NCBI GenBank assembly: GCA_900320925.1
Contig: ONUD01000103.1
Coordinates: 1 to 5,717, forward strand
Source: an uncultured Eubacteriales bacterium
Lineage (GTDB): Bacteria > Bacillota > Clostridia > Oscillospirales > Acutalibacteraceae
Length of the DNA: 5,717 nucleotides
Direction of reading: 5' to 3'
Within the stretch, counting starts at the first letter, position 1. Every line of letters starts with the position of its first letter. A program made the translations under genes and the position numbers. Below the pieces are notes generated by a model. That model was not told the DNA's origin and ran no database searches. It worked only from the letters and a program-made list of their open reading frames with translations. This document shows positions 1 to 5,267 of this stretch, piece after piece.

Positions 1-536
1 ATTGCGGCGATATCAAAATCACGCCTTTTTTTGCCAAGCACAATGTGGTATGTGTCGGCTATAATTGCAAGCTGAAGCGTGTCGGCAAATTTGATACCGA
101 AAAGGCAAAAAAAAACAGCGTCCCCATGAAACTATGGGGACAACTGCAAAAAAAAGAATCGGTGGTATACGAGGGTGTGACGTACAAGCAAAGCATGGTG
201 CTGGGCAATGCACGAAAAGGCATCAAAGTGACCTACTGCACCGATACCAGACCCACTGAAACGATTATCGCTCATGCCCAAAATGCCGACCTTTTGATTT
301 ATGAAGGAATGTTCGGGGAGGACGACAAGCTGGCAAGAGCCGTGGAAACGGGACACAGCCTGTTTTCGGAAGCAGGAAAGCTTGCTCAGGCGGCAAAGGT
401 CAAAAAGCTTTGGCTGACGCATTACAGTCCATCTTTGACAGTGCCGGAGGACTATCTTGGTACCGTGCGGGCAATTTTTGCGGCTGCGGAACTGGGGTAT
501 GACGGAAAACGGGAAGAAATCCCGTTTCCCGATTAG
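1..536 (+). CDS. rnz: Ribonuclease Z (tRNA 3' endonuclease), 3' part only
   Basis: RNase Z is a cytoplasmic zinc-dependent metallo-beta-lactamase-fold endonuclease that removes the 3' trailer from tRNA precursors. The first whole codon is at 3, and about 177 residues are visible. Family members run to about 300-310 residues, so the N-terminal part with the HxHxDH metal motif lies left of the window. Seen here are FDTEKAK and VPMKLWGQL (the usual FD..KAK...VP...WG.L block), CTDTRP with the metal-ligand Asp codon at 243-245, EGMFG, a conserved His at 354-356 in GHSLFSEA, and the final metal His at 420-422 in LTHYSPS. EGMFG in place of the commoner EATF is, from memory, typical of clostridial members. 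The gene converges on the LCP gene and their stop codons overlap by 4 nt. A GTG at 45 is internal, not a start. The family call is secure. Confidence 0.93.
   Translation, partial: CGDIKITPFFAKHNVVCVGYNCKLKRVGKFDTEKAKKNSVPMKLWGQLQKKESVVYEGVTYKQSMVLGNARKGIKVTYCTDTRPTETIIAHAQNADLLIYEGMFGEDDKLARAVETGHSLFSEAGKLAQAAKVKKLWLTHYSPSLTVPEDYLGTVRAIFAAAELGYDGKREEIPFPD
503..531. terminator. Hairpin at the convergent rnz/LCP gene ends, possible bidirectional terminator
   Basis: The arms 503-514 and 520-531 pair around a 5-nt loop (515-519). Read on the plus strand the stem has 11 of 12 pairs with one A/C mismatch. Read on the minus strand that mismatch becomes a G-U wobble, so all 12 pairs form. The core is ACGGGA/TCCCGT. 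On the plus strand a short TTTT (538-541) follows after 6 nt. On the minus strand only the shorter core stem is followed by a T run. It lies wholly inside the last codons of rnz, just beyond the LCP stop. The U tracts are weak, so termination is inferred. Confidence 0.5.
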
Positions 537-1726
537 CTTTTGTCGGGAAGTTCTGATTCAAAGATGAAGCGTTGAAGAGCCTTGCGTTCCTCTTCAATGT
601 TTTGGATTTTCAGAACCTCTTTATCACCGACCCATACATCAGCGTAATTAAATGACTGAGGTACACGGAACTCTGTACGGTCATAACGCAGGTATTGCAG
701 TGTCCCGAAGAAGATGCCCAGCATATTGCCCAGATTCATGTTGGTGGTAATCATGGGGGCGATTTTATAGGCGATTCCGGTCAGCGTGAACGGGTCAGAC
801 TCTTTCAGCTTTGTCAGGACAATATTGAAAACGGCACGCTGTCTGTCGGTACGGTCAAAGTCGGAGCGTTCGCTGTTTCTGTTGCGGGCGTGCCATAAAG
901 CCTGCCTGCCGTTGAGGTGGACGGTGGCAAGACCTTTCTCAGAGTAGGGGAAAGAGCCTGCATCCAGTTCATAGCGGCTTTCCACTTGTTTGTTCTTCCA
1001 GCTTTGCCAGTCGATATAATCAATTTCTGCTTCGGTCAGTTCTATCTCAATGCCCCCCATGGTATCAATGATGGAGGTAAAGCTCTCGTAATCCAAGACA
1101 ATATAGCTGTCGATTTTGATACGGAAATGATATTCGATTGTCTGGATTGCCAGTTTCGGACCGCCGTAGGAAAAGGCAGCATTGAGCCTGTCCTCTCCAT
1201 ATCCCGGAATATCCAGGTAGAGATCTCTCAAAAAGGAAGTGAGCTTGAGGATATGATGGTTTTTGTCCAGTGACACCAGAAGCATCGTGTCAGAGCGTCC
1301 ATACTCATCGGAAGCATGGTTGTCTGCCCCGAAGATCAGGATGTTTTCCACATTCGGGTCACTTTTCAGTTCACCGACTTCCTGTATCACAGCTTCATGG
1401 TTCAGATCGTCACGGGAATAGTTGACCCTTGAAAGCAGGAAAAAGATAAAGCCTGCCGCTGTCAGCAGGAGGATGATCAGAATCCAGAAAGCAATCTTCC
1501 ATCCGAGGTGCTTTTTTGGGGGTTGCTTCTTTTGGGGCTTAGGTTTTGTTTTGGGGTTCGGCTTCCGAAGGAAAAACCGTCTTTTCTTTTTTTTCTTCTT
1601 GTCGGGGGCAGGGGGAGGAGGTGGCGGCTCCTTTTTCGGAGGCGGGATAGGATGGGGATTTTGCCCGTTCACGGGATGACCGTTAAAAAATACATCCTGA
1701 AAATTATGTCTTTTGCTGTCGGGCAT
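533..1726 (-). CDS. LCP (LytR-CpsA-Psr) family cell-wall glycopolymer ligase, 397 aa
   Basis: LCP proteins are membrane-anchored enzymes that transfer undecaprenyl-linked glycopolymers (teichoic acid, capsule) to peptidoglycan on the outer face of the membrane. The order is a cytoplasmic tail (1-74) very rich in Pro and Lys, one membrane helix (about 75-99), then an extracellular LCP domain from about 125 to 300 and a short C-terminal extension. LCP hallmarks are ILIFGAD (D135), GRSDT (R144, D146), SFLRDLYLDIPG (R167), LNAAFSYGG, the R281/R283 pair in WHARNRN, and SDFDRTDRQ with R292 and Q296. These match the polyprenyl-phosphate-binding Asp and Arg residues described for Cps2A-type proteins. 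The start has an AAGGAAGG ribosome site 7 nt upstream, placed in the last codons of the PPTase gene. Stop and start read TAGTATG, so translation is probably coupled. It is the last gene of the operon. The polymer attached cannot be told from sequence. Confidence 0.93.
   Translation of the reverse strand: MPDSKRHNFQDVFFNGHPVNGQNPHPIPPPKKEPPPPPPAPDKKKKKKRRFFLRKPNPKTKPKPQKKQPPKKHLGWKIAFWILIILLLTAAGFIFFLLSRVNYSRDDLNHEAVIQEVGELKSDPNVENILIFGADNHASDEYGRSDTMLLVSLDKNHHILKLTSFLRDLYLDIPGYGEDRLNAAFSYGGPKLAIQTIEYHFRIKIDSYIVLDYESFTSIIDTMGGIEIELTEAEIDYIDWQSWKNKQVESRYELDAGSFPYSEKGLATVHLNGRQALWHARNRNSERSDFDRTDRQRAVFNIVLTKLKESDPFTLTGIAYKIAPMITTNMNLGNMLGIFFGTLQYLRYDRTEFRVPQSFNYADVWVGDKEVLKIQNIEEERKALQRFIFESELPDKS
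1577..1645 (-). repeat. Low-complexity Pro/Lys tract coding sequence in the LCP tail
   Basis: This part codes for residues 28-50 of the LCP protein: PPP, then six consecutive prolines (34-39), then KKKKKKRR (43-50). On the coding strand the lysine block includes a run of eight A residues (T run 1587-1594 on the plus strand). Homopolymer runs of this kind are prone to slippage, and six prolines in a row normally need elongation factor P. The reading frame is intact here. Confidence 0.85.
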
Positions 1727-1727
1727 A

Positions 1728-2351
1728 CTACATCCTTCCTTTCAGCAGTTCATCCGTATGTATTTTGACCATTCTGGCAGTTCCGTGGGAATAGTAGGAC
1801 AGGATATATTTCCCGAAATCCACGGTGTGAATGTCACGCATTTCAGGAAGCGTGTCTACGACCTCGCAAAAATCCCACTGCATTCCCTGACCGTTGAGCT
1901 TTGCCCAGCACTCCTTGCGTGTCCAGAGCTTGATAAAATCCCGTTCGGGGAAGCTGCTTTGGGAAAGGCGGTAGCGTTCCTGCGGCGAGCAGGTGCGTTT
2001 AATGACGGCAGAACGCACGGTACGGAGTTCCATGACATCAATGGCAGTGTCCGTATCGGCAAGGATGCACACGGCTGTATTCCGGCAATGGCTGAAATTG
2101 AAAAAAATGCCGTCGCAGTCCTCCAGGTAGGGCTTGCCTCTTTCACGCAGGACGAAAGAGGGCTTTGTTTCCATGCCGTATTCACGCCGCAGCCCCTCCC
2201 TGAGCAGCAAATAAACGGCACAGCTGTTAATGCGGTCACTCAATAAGGCATATTCCTGCATTTTTTCCTGTCTTTGCCTGCTCAGCAGGGGCATGGAGGC
2301 CGTGACAAAGGCTTCGTCCAGACGGTCGGTATCTTCTAATATATAAATCAT
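1728..2351 (-). CDS. Sfp-type 4'-phosphopantetheinyl transferase, 207 aa
   Basis: This cytoplasmic Mg-dependent enzyme moves 4'-phosphopantetheine from CoA to a serine of a carrier protein (fatty-acid ACP, or PKS/NRPS carrier domains). Three family motifs appear in order: GKPY (72-75); FNFSH (84-88) followed by TAIDVMEL with the metal Asp D105; and FIKLWTRKECWAKLNGQG (139-156) with W143, K146, E147 and K151. The usual GxDxE becomes AIDVME, so Met107 sits where Sfp has its second acidic residue. Human AASDHPPT, from memory, also has Met there, so activity is still plausible. At 207 aa it is slightly short for Sfp (about 225). The start has GGGAG 9 nt upstream and lies about 27 nt below a strong promoter. 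No carrier protein or synthase is encoded in the window, so its substrate is unknown. Confidence 0.88.
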   Translation of the reverse strand: MIYILEDTDRLDEAFVTASMPLLSRQRQEKMQEYALLSDRINSCAVYLLLREGLRREYGMETKPSFVLRERGKPYLEDCDGIFFNFSHCRNTAVCILADTDTAIDVMELRTVRSAVIKRTCSPQERYRLSQSSFPERDFIKLWTRKECWAKLNGQGMQWDFCEVVDTLPEMRDIHTVDFGKYILSYYSHGTARMVKIHTDELLKGRM

Positions 2352-2384
2352 GGCGTAACGCTCCCATGTACATATTTTTCTCTT

Positions 2385-2413
2385 ATTGTAGCAGTCGGTT
2401 GGTTTTCTGTCAA
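2385..2413 (-). promoter_or_regulatory. Vegetative sigma-70-type promoter for the PPTase-LCP pair
   Basis: On the minus strand TTGACA (2413-2408) is followed after exactly 17 nt by TACAAT (2390-2385), matching the consensus at 11 of 12 bases. Transcription would start near 2378, giving a leader of about 27 nt before the PPTase ATG at 2351. The -35 box overlaps the TGA stop of the upstream decarboxylase-like gene. PPTase and LCP can therefore be expressed apart from the two genes upstream. Confidence 0.8.
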
Positions 2414-3708
2414 CTTTTTACTGTTTGGATGGAAGCAACATGGTACTGCTGCAATTGCAGCATCACCTGGCGGTCAATGACCTCTCCGGGCATGACAACG
2501 GGAATCCCGGGCGGACACGGGCAGACACTTTCACCGGCGATCCTGCCCAGAGCCTGCTCTGTGGGGATACGTTCCTGTTCTGCCAATACAGCTTCACGAG
2601 GGGACAGTGCTGTGGGGGGGAGTACGGGAACAGGATAGGTGTCCCGACAGCTTCCCTGCATGGCGGCAAGGGCTGTTTCCAGTCGTTGGAAGTCCCTTTC
2701 CCGATTGAACGGTGTGCAGATGAAAACGGCATTCCGGCCGTCACAAAATTCGGGTTCGATGCCGTAAGCATGGAAAAAGGCGGTCTGGTCATCCATGGCG
2801 GGCATACGGATGCAAATCCTCAGAGGGTCACACAAGCCGCTCGGCTGTAAAAGTCCCTGCTTGGCGGCAAGCTGTCGGATGACTGCCACCCGTTCTTCTG
2901 ACTGTCTGTATGCCTGTATGCCCTCCCGCTCCATATAGTCACAGCAAAGGTCAATGCTTGCCATCACGGGGTAGGACGGGCTTGTCGAACCGAACAGCGA
3001 CATGGCACTTTTGGCATTGTCCGTCAGCGATTCATTGCCGATGTTCAGCACCGCACCGCCTGTCAGGACAGGCAGGGTCTTATGCAGAGAACATGCACTC
3101 ATGTCAGCACCCAAATGGAGCGGGTGCTGATTTTTTGAGAGAAAGGCAAGGTGCGAGCCGTGGGCATTGTCCACCAACAGCAGTTTTCCGTATTGATGGC
3201 AAATGGCGGCAAGTGTCGGGATGTCGGCAAGCTCCCCGTAATAATTGGGGGATGTAACATATAAGGCGGTGATGTCGTTATCATCCTTTAATGCCTGTTC
3301 CACGTCTTGGGGAGAGATCCTGCCCGTAAAGAAACCGTCCTCGGACTGCGGCAGGATCCATTGAGGGGTAATCCCCAACAAGGCACAGGCATTGACAGCA
3401 CTGCGATGACTGTTCCGTGCAAGAAGGAGCTTCTTTCCCCTTTGGGAGGCAAGCCGCAGCATGGCTTGAATTGCCAGTGTACAGCCGCCTGCGGAAATGA
3501 CAGAGCGTTTGGCTCCAAAAAGCTGTGCCAAACGGTGTTCGGTTGCCTGTATCGCACCCTGTGCTTCGTAAAGGGCGTCTGTATCGGGCAGTTCCGTAAA
3601 GTCAAGGGAAAGCAGATTCGGCGGGAAAAATCCTGCATTTTTATGGCCGGGTGTATGAAAAGGAGCATAGTCCTTTTTCTGGTGTATCACAAGCTGTGAA
3701 TAAAGCAT
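2410..3708 (-). CDS. PLP-dependent Orn/Lys/Arg decarboxylase family protein, 432 aa
   Basis: This is an aspartate-aminotransferase-fold (fold type I) enzyme of the short Gram-positive SpeA/YaaO-like group. Such enzymes decarboxylate a basic amino acid to a polyamine or diamine, but the substrate cannot be told here. Seen are the N-terminal family signature FHTPGHKN (17-24), TDALYEAQG (43-51), SAGGCT (72-77), NSHRSA (99-104), PNYYGELADI (154-163), the cofactor Asp in DNAHGSH (D180), and the Schiff-base lysine K210 in SLHKTLPVLTGG. The C-terminal domain has GRIAGE (388-393) and PPGIPVVMPGE (399-409), normally preceded by Tyr but by Cys here. The chosen ATG at 3708 begins MLYSQL, as is usual in the family, with AAAGGA 8 nt upstream and 13 nt after the stop of the preceding gene. 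The frame stays open to 3840, but that would overlap the phosphatase gene and add unrelated sequence. Confidence 0.9.
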   Translation of the reverse strand: MLYSQLVIHQKKDYAPFHTPGHKNAGFFPPNLLSLDFTELPDTDALYEAQGAIQATEHRLAQLFGAKRSVISAGGCTLAIQAMLRLASQRGKKLLLARNSHRSAVNACALLGITPQWILPQSEDGFFTGRISPQDVEQALKDDNDITALYVTSPNYYGELADIPTLAAICHQYGKLLLVDNAHGSHLAFLSKNQHPLHLGADMSACSLHKTLPVLTGGAVLNIGNESLTDNAKSAMSLFGSTSPSYPVMASIDLCCDYMEREGIQAYRQSEERVAVIRQLAAKQGLLQPSGLCDPLRICIRMPAMDDQTAFFHAYGIEPEFCDGRNAVFICTPFNRERDFQRLETALAAMQGSCRDTYPVPVLPPTALSPREAVLAEQERIPTEQALGRIAGESVCPCPPGIPVVMPGEVIDRQVMLQLQQYHVASIQTVKS

Positions 3709-3721
3709 GATCCATTTCCTT

Positions 3722-4378
3722 TCAGCCGAAAAACTGCATTTCTTCACTGTTGGCGGCAGGCTTCGGAGCAAAAGGAACGGTGTCAAAGACCTCTGCCACC
3801 TTGTCACGGCTCCAGAGAGAGGGCGTGATACGCAGTGCAAAGCCGTAGCCGTTATCCATCCGCCACTGATGGCTTTCCGCCTGTGGGATACCGTACACCG
3901 ACAGCAGGGTCATGATGATACCGCCATGCGTGACAACAGCCGCCGTGCGGATATTTTCCGTCATGACTTCACGGACGATCTGTTCAAAGCCCTTGCAGAT
4001 ACGTCTGGCAAATGCCTTTCCCGTTTCACCGTGGGGAGGGGGGGACTGGTCGGAATTTTGCAGCCATGCCGCAAATGCAGGATCGCCTGCCAAGTCCGCA
4101 GCACTCTTGCCCTCCCAGTCACCAAAATCACATTCACTGATGGCTCCGACGGTTTGGATATCCCTGTTCGGATAGATAATACCGCAGGTTTCTGTGCAGC
4201 GGGAAAGCGGTGAAGAATAGAGCCTTTCTGCTTGCGGATAACCGAAATCATCACGGATGGTTTGCAGGGAACGTCTGCCCTTTTCGGAAAGGTGTACGTC
4301 CGTAGAACCGATATAATGTCCTCTGAGCGTTTCCTCCACGGCACCGTGGCGAATCAGATAGAGGGTATAAGACTGCAT
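3722..4378 (-). CDS. Histidine phosphatase family protein (CobC / phosphoglycerate-mutase-like), 218 aa
   Basis: This is a cytoplasmic phosphohydrolase of the branch-1 histidine phosphatase superfamily, which works through a phospho-histidine. Seen are LIRHG with catalytic R10, H11 and G12; SSPLSRCTET with R60; SECDFGDWEG with E82; PPHGET (114-119); and VTHGG with the second catalytic His H151. The E..FG.WEG and P.GE(T/S) pattern resembles alpha-ribazole phosphatase (CobC) and its relatives. No cobalamin gene lies nearby, so the substrate is open. The chosen ATG at 4378 gives MQSYTLYLIRHG, with AAGGAG 10 nt upstream. An in-frame start at 4432 would add 18 residues and place this ribosome site inside the gene, so it is rejected. 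It is the first gene of the minus-strand operon, with a leader of about 140 nt. Confidence 0.9.
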   Translation of the reverse strand: MQSYTLYLIRHGAVEETLRGHYIGSTDVHLSEKGRRSLQTIRDDFGYPQAERLYSSPLSRCTETCGIIYPNRDIQTVGAISECDFGDWEGKSAADLAGDPAFAAWLQNSDQSPPPHGETGKAFARRICKGFEQIVREVMTENIRTAAVVTHGGIIMTLLSVYGIPQAESHQWRMDNGYGFALRITPSLWSRDKVAEVFDTVPFAPKPAANSEEMQFFG

Positions 4379-4418
4379 AAAAATCGTTCTCCTTTTTGAA
4401 ACAAATTTGCAGAGGAAG

Positions 4419-4517
4419 TGCCAAAAAATCAAAAAATAACTTTACAAACTGTTTTAAATGTTATATAATTTACGTATTGTTGATAAGGAATTGGTTGGAA
4501 CGGGTCAGGTTTTGGCA
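4419..4517. repeat. 8-bp inverted repeat TGCCAAAA / TTTTGGCA flanking the XRE promoter
   Basis: TGCCAAAA at 4419-4426 is the exact reverse complement of TTTTGGCA at 4510-4517, and the pair encloses the plus-strand promoter. In the predicted minus-strand leader the right arm would lie at the very 5' end of the RNA and could pair with the left arm near the ribosome site. An 8-bp match in a region this size can arise by chance, so the function is only suggested. Confidence 0.3.
4441..4469 (+). promoter_or_regulatory. Vegetative promoter of the XRE regulator gene
   Basis: TTTACA (4441-4446) is followed after 17 nt by a perfect TATAAT (4464-4469), with an A-rich stretch (4423-4440) upstream that could act as an UP element. 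Start of transcription is expected near 4476, leaving a leader of about 93 nt. The spacer holds a 9-bp palindrome AAACTGTTT (4446-4454), a possible operator. The -10 block TATATAATTT (4462-4471) recurs at 4527-4536. Confidence 0.75.
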
Positions 4518-4524
4518 TAAATTA

Positions 4525-4553
4525 ACTATATAATTTTGCAGGTATCATGTCAA
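4525..4553 (-). promoter_or_regulatory. Vegetative promoter of the four-gene minus-strand operon
   Basis: On the minus strand a perfect TTGACA (4553-4548) is followed after 17 nt by TATAGT (4530-4525). Transcription would start near 4518 and run leftward across the XRE promoter, with about 140 nt of leader before the phosphatase ATG at 4378. The -35 box lies only 15 nt before the XRE start codon and touches its likely ribosome site (AAGGGG, 4552-4557). No better promoter is visible closer to the phosphatase gene. Confidence 0.7.
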
Positions 4554-4568
4554 GGGGTTTTAAGGTTT

Positions 4569-5231
4569 ATGAGTGATTTTCCGAGGATCGTCACACTGCT
4601 CAGAAAAGAAAGAGGACTGAGTCAAAAACAGGCTGCACTGGAATTGGGGGTATCACAGGCACTGCTGTCCCACTATGAAAAAGGGATCCGTGAATGCGGA
4701 CTGGACTTTGTGGTGAAAATTGCAGACTATTATCATGTTTCCTGTGACTACATCCTTGGGAGGACGGCAGACAGAAACGGGATCCCTCCACAGGTCAGCG
4801 TTGCAGAGGAAACGGTTCCTCCCAGAACCAATGCCGTGCTTTCCATGAACAGGAAGCTGGTCAGCAATTCATTGGATATTATTTTCGGTCTTTTGGAACA
4901 GACCGGTTCCAAAGGGCTGAATGCAGAAGTGACATCGTATTTGATGGTATCGGTCTATAAGATGGTCAGGATGCTGTATTCGGTCAATCCCAAAAATCCG
5001 CAGGCCATGTTTTCCATCATGCCCGAGGTATATGCAGGGCTGTCTACCGCTCTCCAGAGCATTGCAGAAACGAATGCCCGATGTGTTTGTCTGGGAAAGG
5101 ATGCAGAGGGTGTTGTGGTTCATGCTCCCGCCCTGTCGCCCGATGTCATTTCACGGCACTATCCTGAATCGGCACCGTCCCTGTACCATCTCATCCAGAA
5201 AACGGAAGAAAAAATGAAAAAGCTGCAATAA
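4569..5231 (+). CDS. XRE-family (HTH_3) transcriptional regulator with C-terminal helical domain, 220 aa
   Basis: The N-terminal 65 residues form a Cro/CI-type DNA-binding domain: IVTLLRKERGLSQKQAALEL (helices 1-2), GVSQALLSHYEKG with the recognition helix at about 29-39, and FVVKIADYYHVSCDYILGRT ending at 65. A flexible linker (about 66-92) follows. Residues 93-170 look mostly helical and may serve for dimer formation or ligand sensing, and the tail ends in a charged helix (KTEEKMKKLQ). I recognise no known domain in the C-terminal part. The ATG at 4569 gives MSDFPRIVTLLRKERG, a normal start for this family. Its ribosome site is probably AAGGGG 11 nt upstream, since the nearer AAGG is only 3 nt away. 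An in-frame TTG at 4536 would add 11 residues and is less likely. It lies divergent to the phosphatase operon, so it may control that operon and itself; this is inference. Confidence 0.88.
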   Translation: MSDFPRIVTLLRKERGLSQKQAALELGVSQALLSHYEKGIRECGLDFVVKIADYYHVSCDYILGRTADRNGIPPQVSVAEETVPPRTNAVLSMNRKLVSNSLDIIFGLLEQTGSKGLNAEVTSYLMVSVYKMVRMLYSVNPKNPQAMFSIMPEVYAGLSTALQSIAETNARCVCLGKDAEGVVVHAPALSPDVISRHYPESAPSLYHLIQKTEEKMKKLQ

Positions 5232-5263
5232 ACAGCCGCCAAACGAGGTGTTTGGCGGCTGTT
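5231..5263. terminator. Bidirectional hairpin terminator between the XRE and PASTA genes
   Basis: The arms 5231-5244 and 5250-5263 form a perfect 14-bp GC-rich stem (core CAGCCGCC/GGCGGCTG) with a 5-nt loop GAGGT. It occupies almost the whole 36-nt gap between the convergent stop codons, and its base overlaps the last A of the XRE TAA. The T tracts are short: TTGTCATT on the plus side, and TTTATTG then a later TTTTT on the minus side. Position and stem strength support a shared terminator. Confidence 0.8.
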
Positions 5264-5267
5264 GTCA

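Noticed and set aside
1713..2246. 177-residue plus-strand open frame opposite the PPTase gene
   Set aside because: It is antisense to a gene with clear family motifs, has no recognisable domain, and is explained by codon bias; the same holds for other long antisense frames at 917-1273 and 3307-3699.
2366..2373. ATGTACAT palindrome in the PPTase leader
   Set aside because: Only 8 bp, single copy, in AT-rich sequence downstream of the -10 box; not enough to call an operator.
3709..3840. 44-residue N-terminal extension of the decarboxylase-like protein
   Set aside because: It would overlap most of the end of the phosphatase gene in another frame, has no family similarity, and a good ribosome site precedes the internal ATG at 3708.
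4379..4432. 18-residue extension of the histidine phosphatase
   Set aside because: The family starts just before the RHG motif, and the strong AAGGAG site upstream of 4378 would be buried in coding sequence.
4458..4520. 20-codon leader ORF upstream of the XRE gene
   Set aside because: Its ATG lies within the promoter spacer, upstream of the expected transcription start, so it would not be transcribed from that promoter.
4513..4540. TGGCA ... TTGCA resembling a sigma-54 promoter
   Set aside because: The spacing between the two blocks is far too long for the strict sigma-54 -24/-12 arrangement.
4536..4568. TTG start adding 11 residues to the XRE protein
   Set aside because: No suitable ribosome site lies before it, and the sequence from ATG 4569 matches normal XRE starts.
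4547..4576. Nine-residue ORF overlapping the XRE start codon
   Set aside because: It has only a weak AGG four bases upstream and a length expected by chance; translational coupling cannot be supported.
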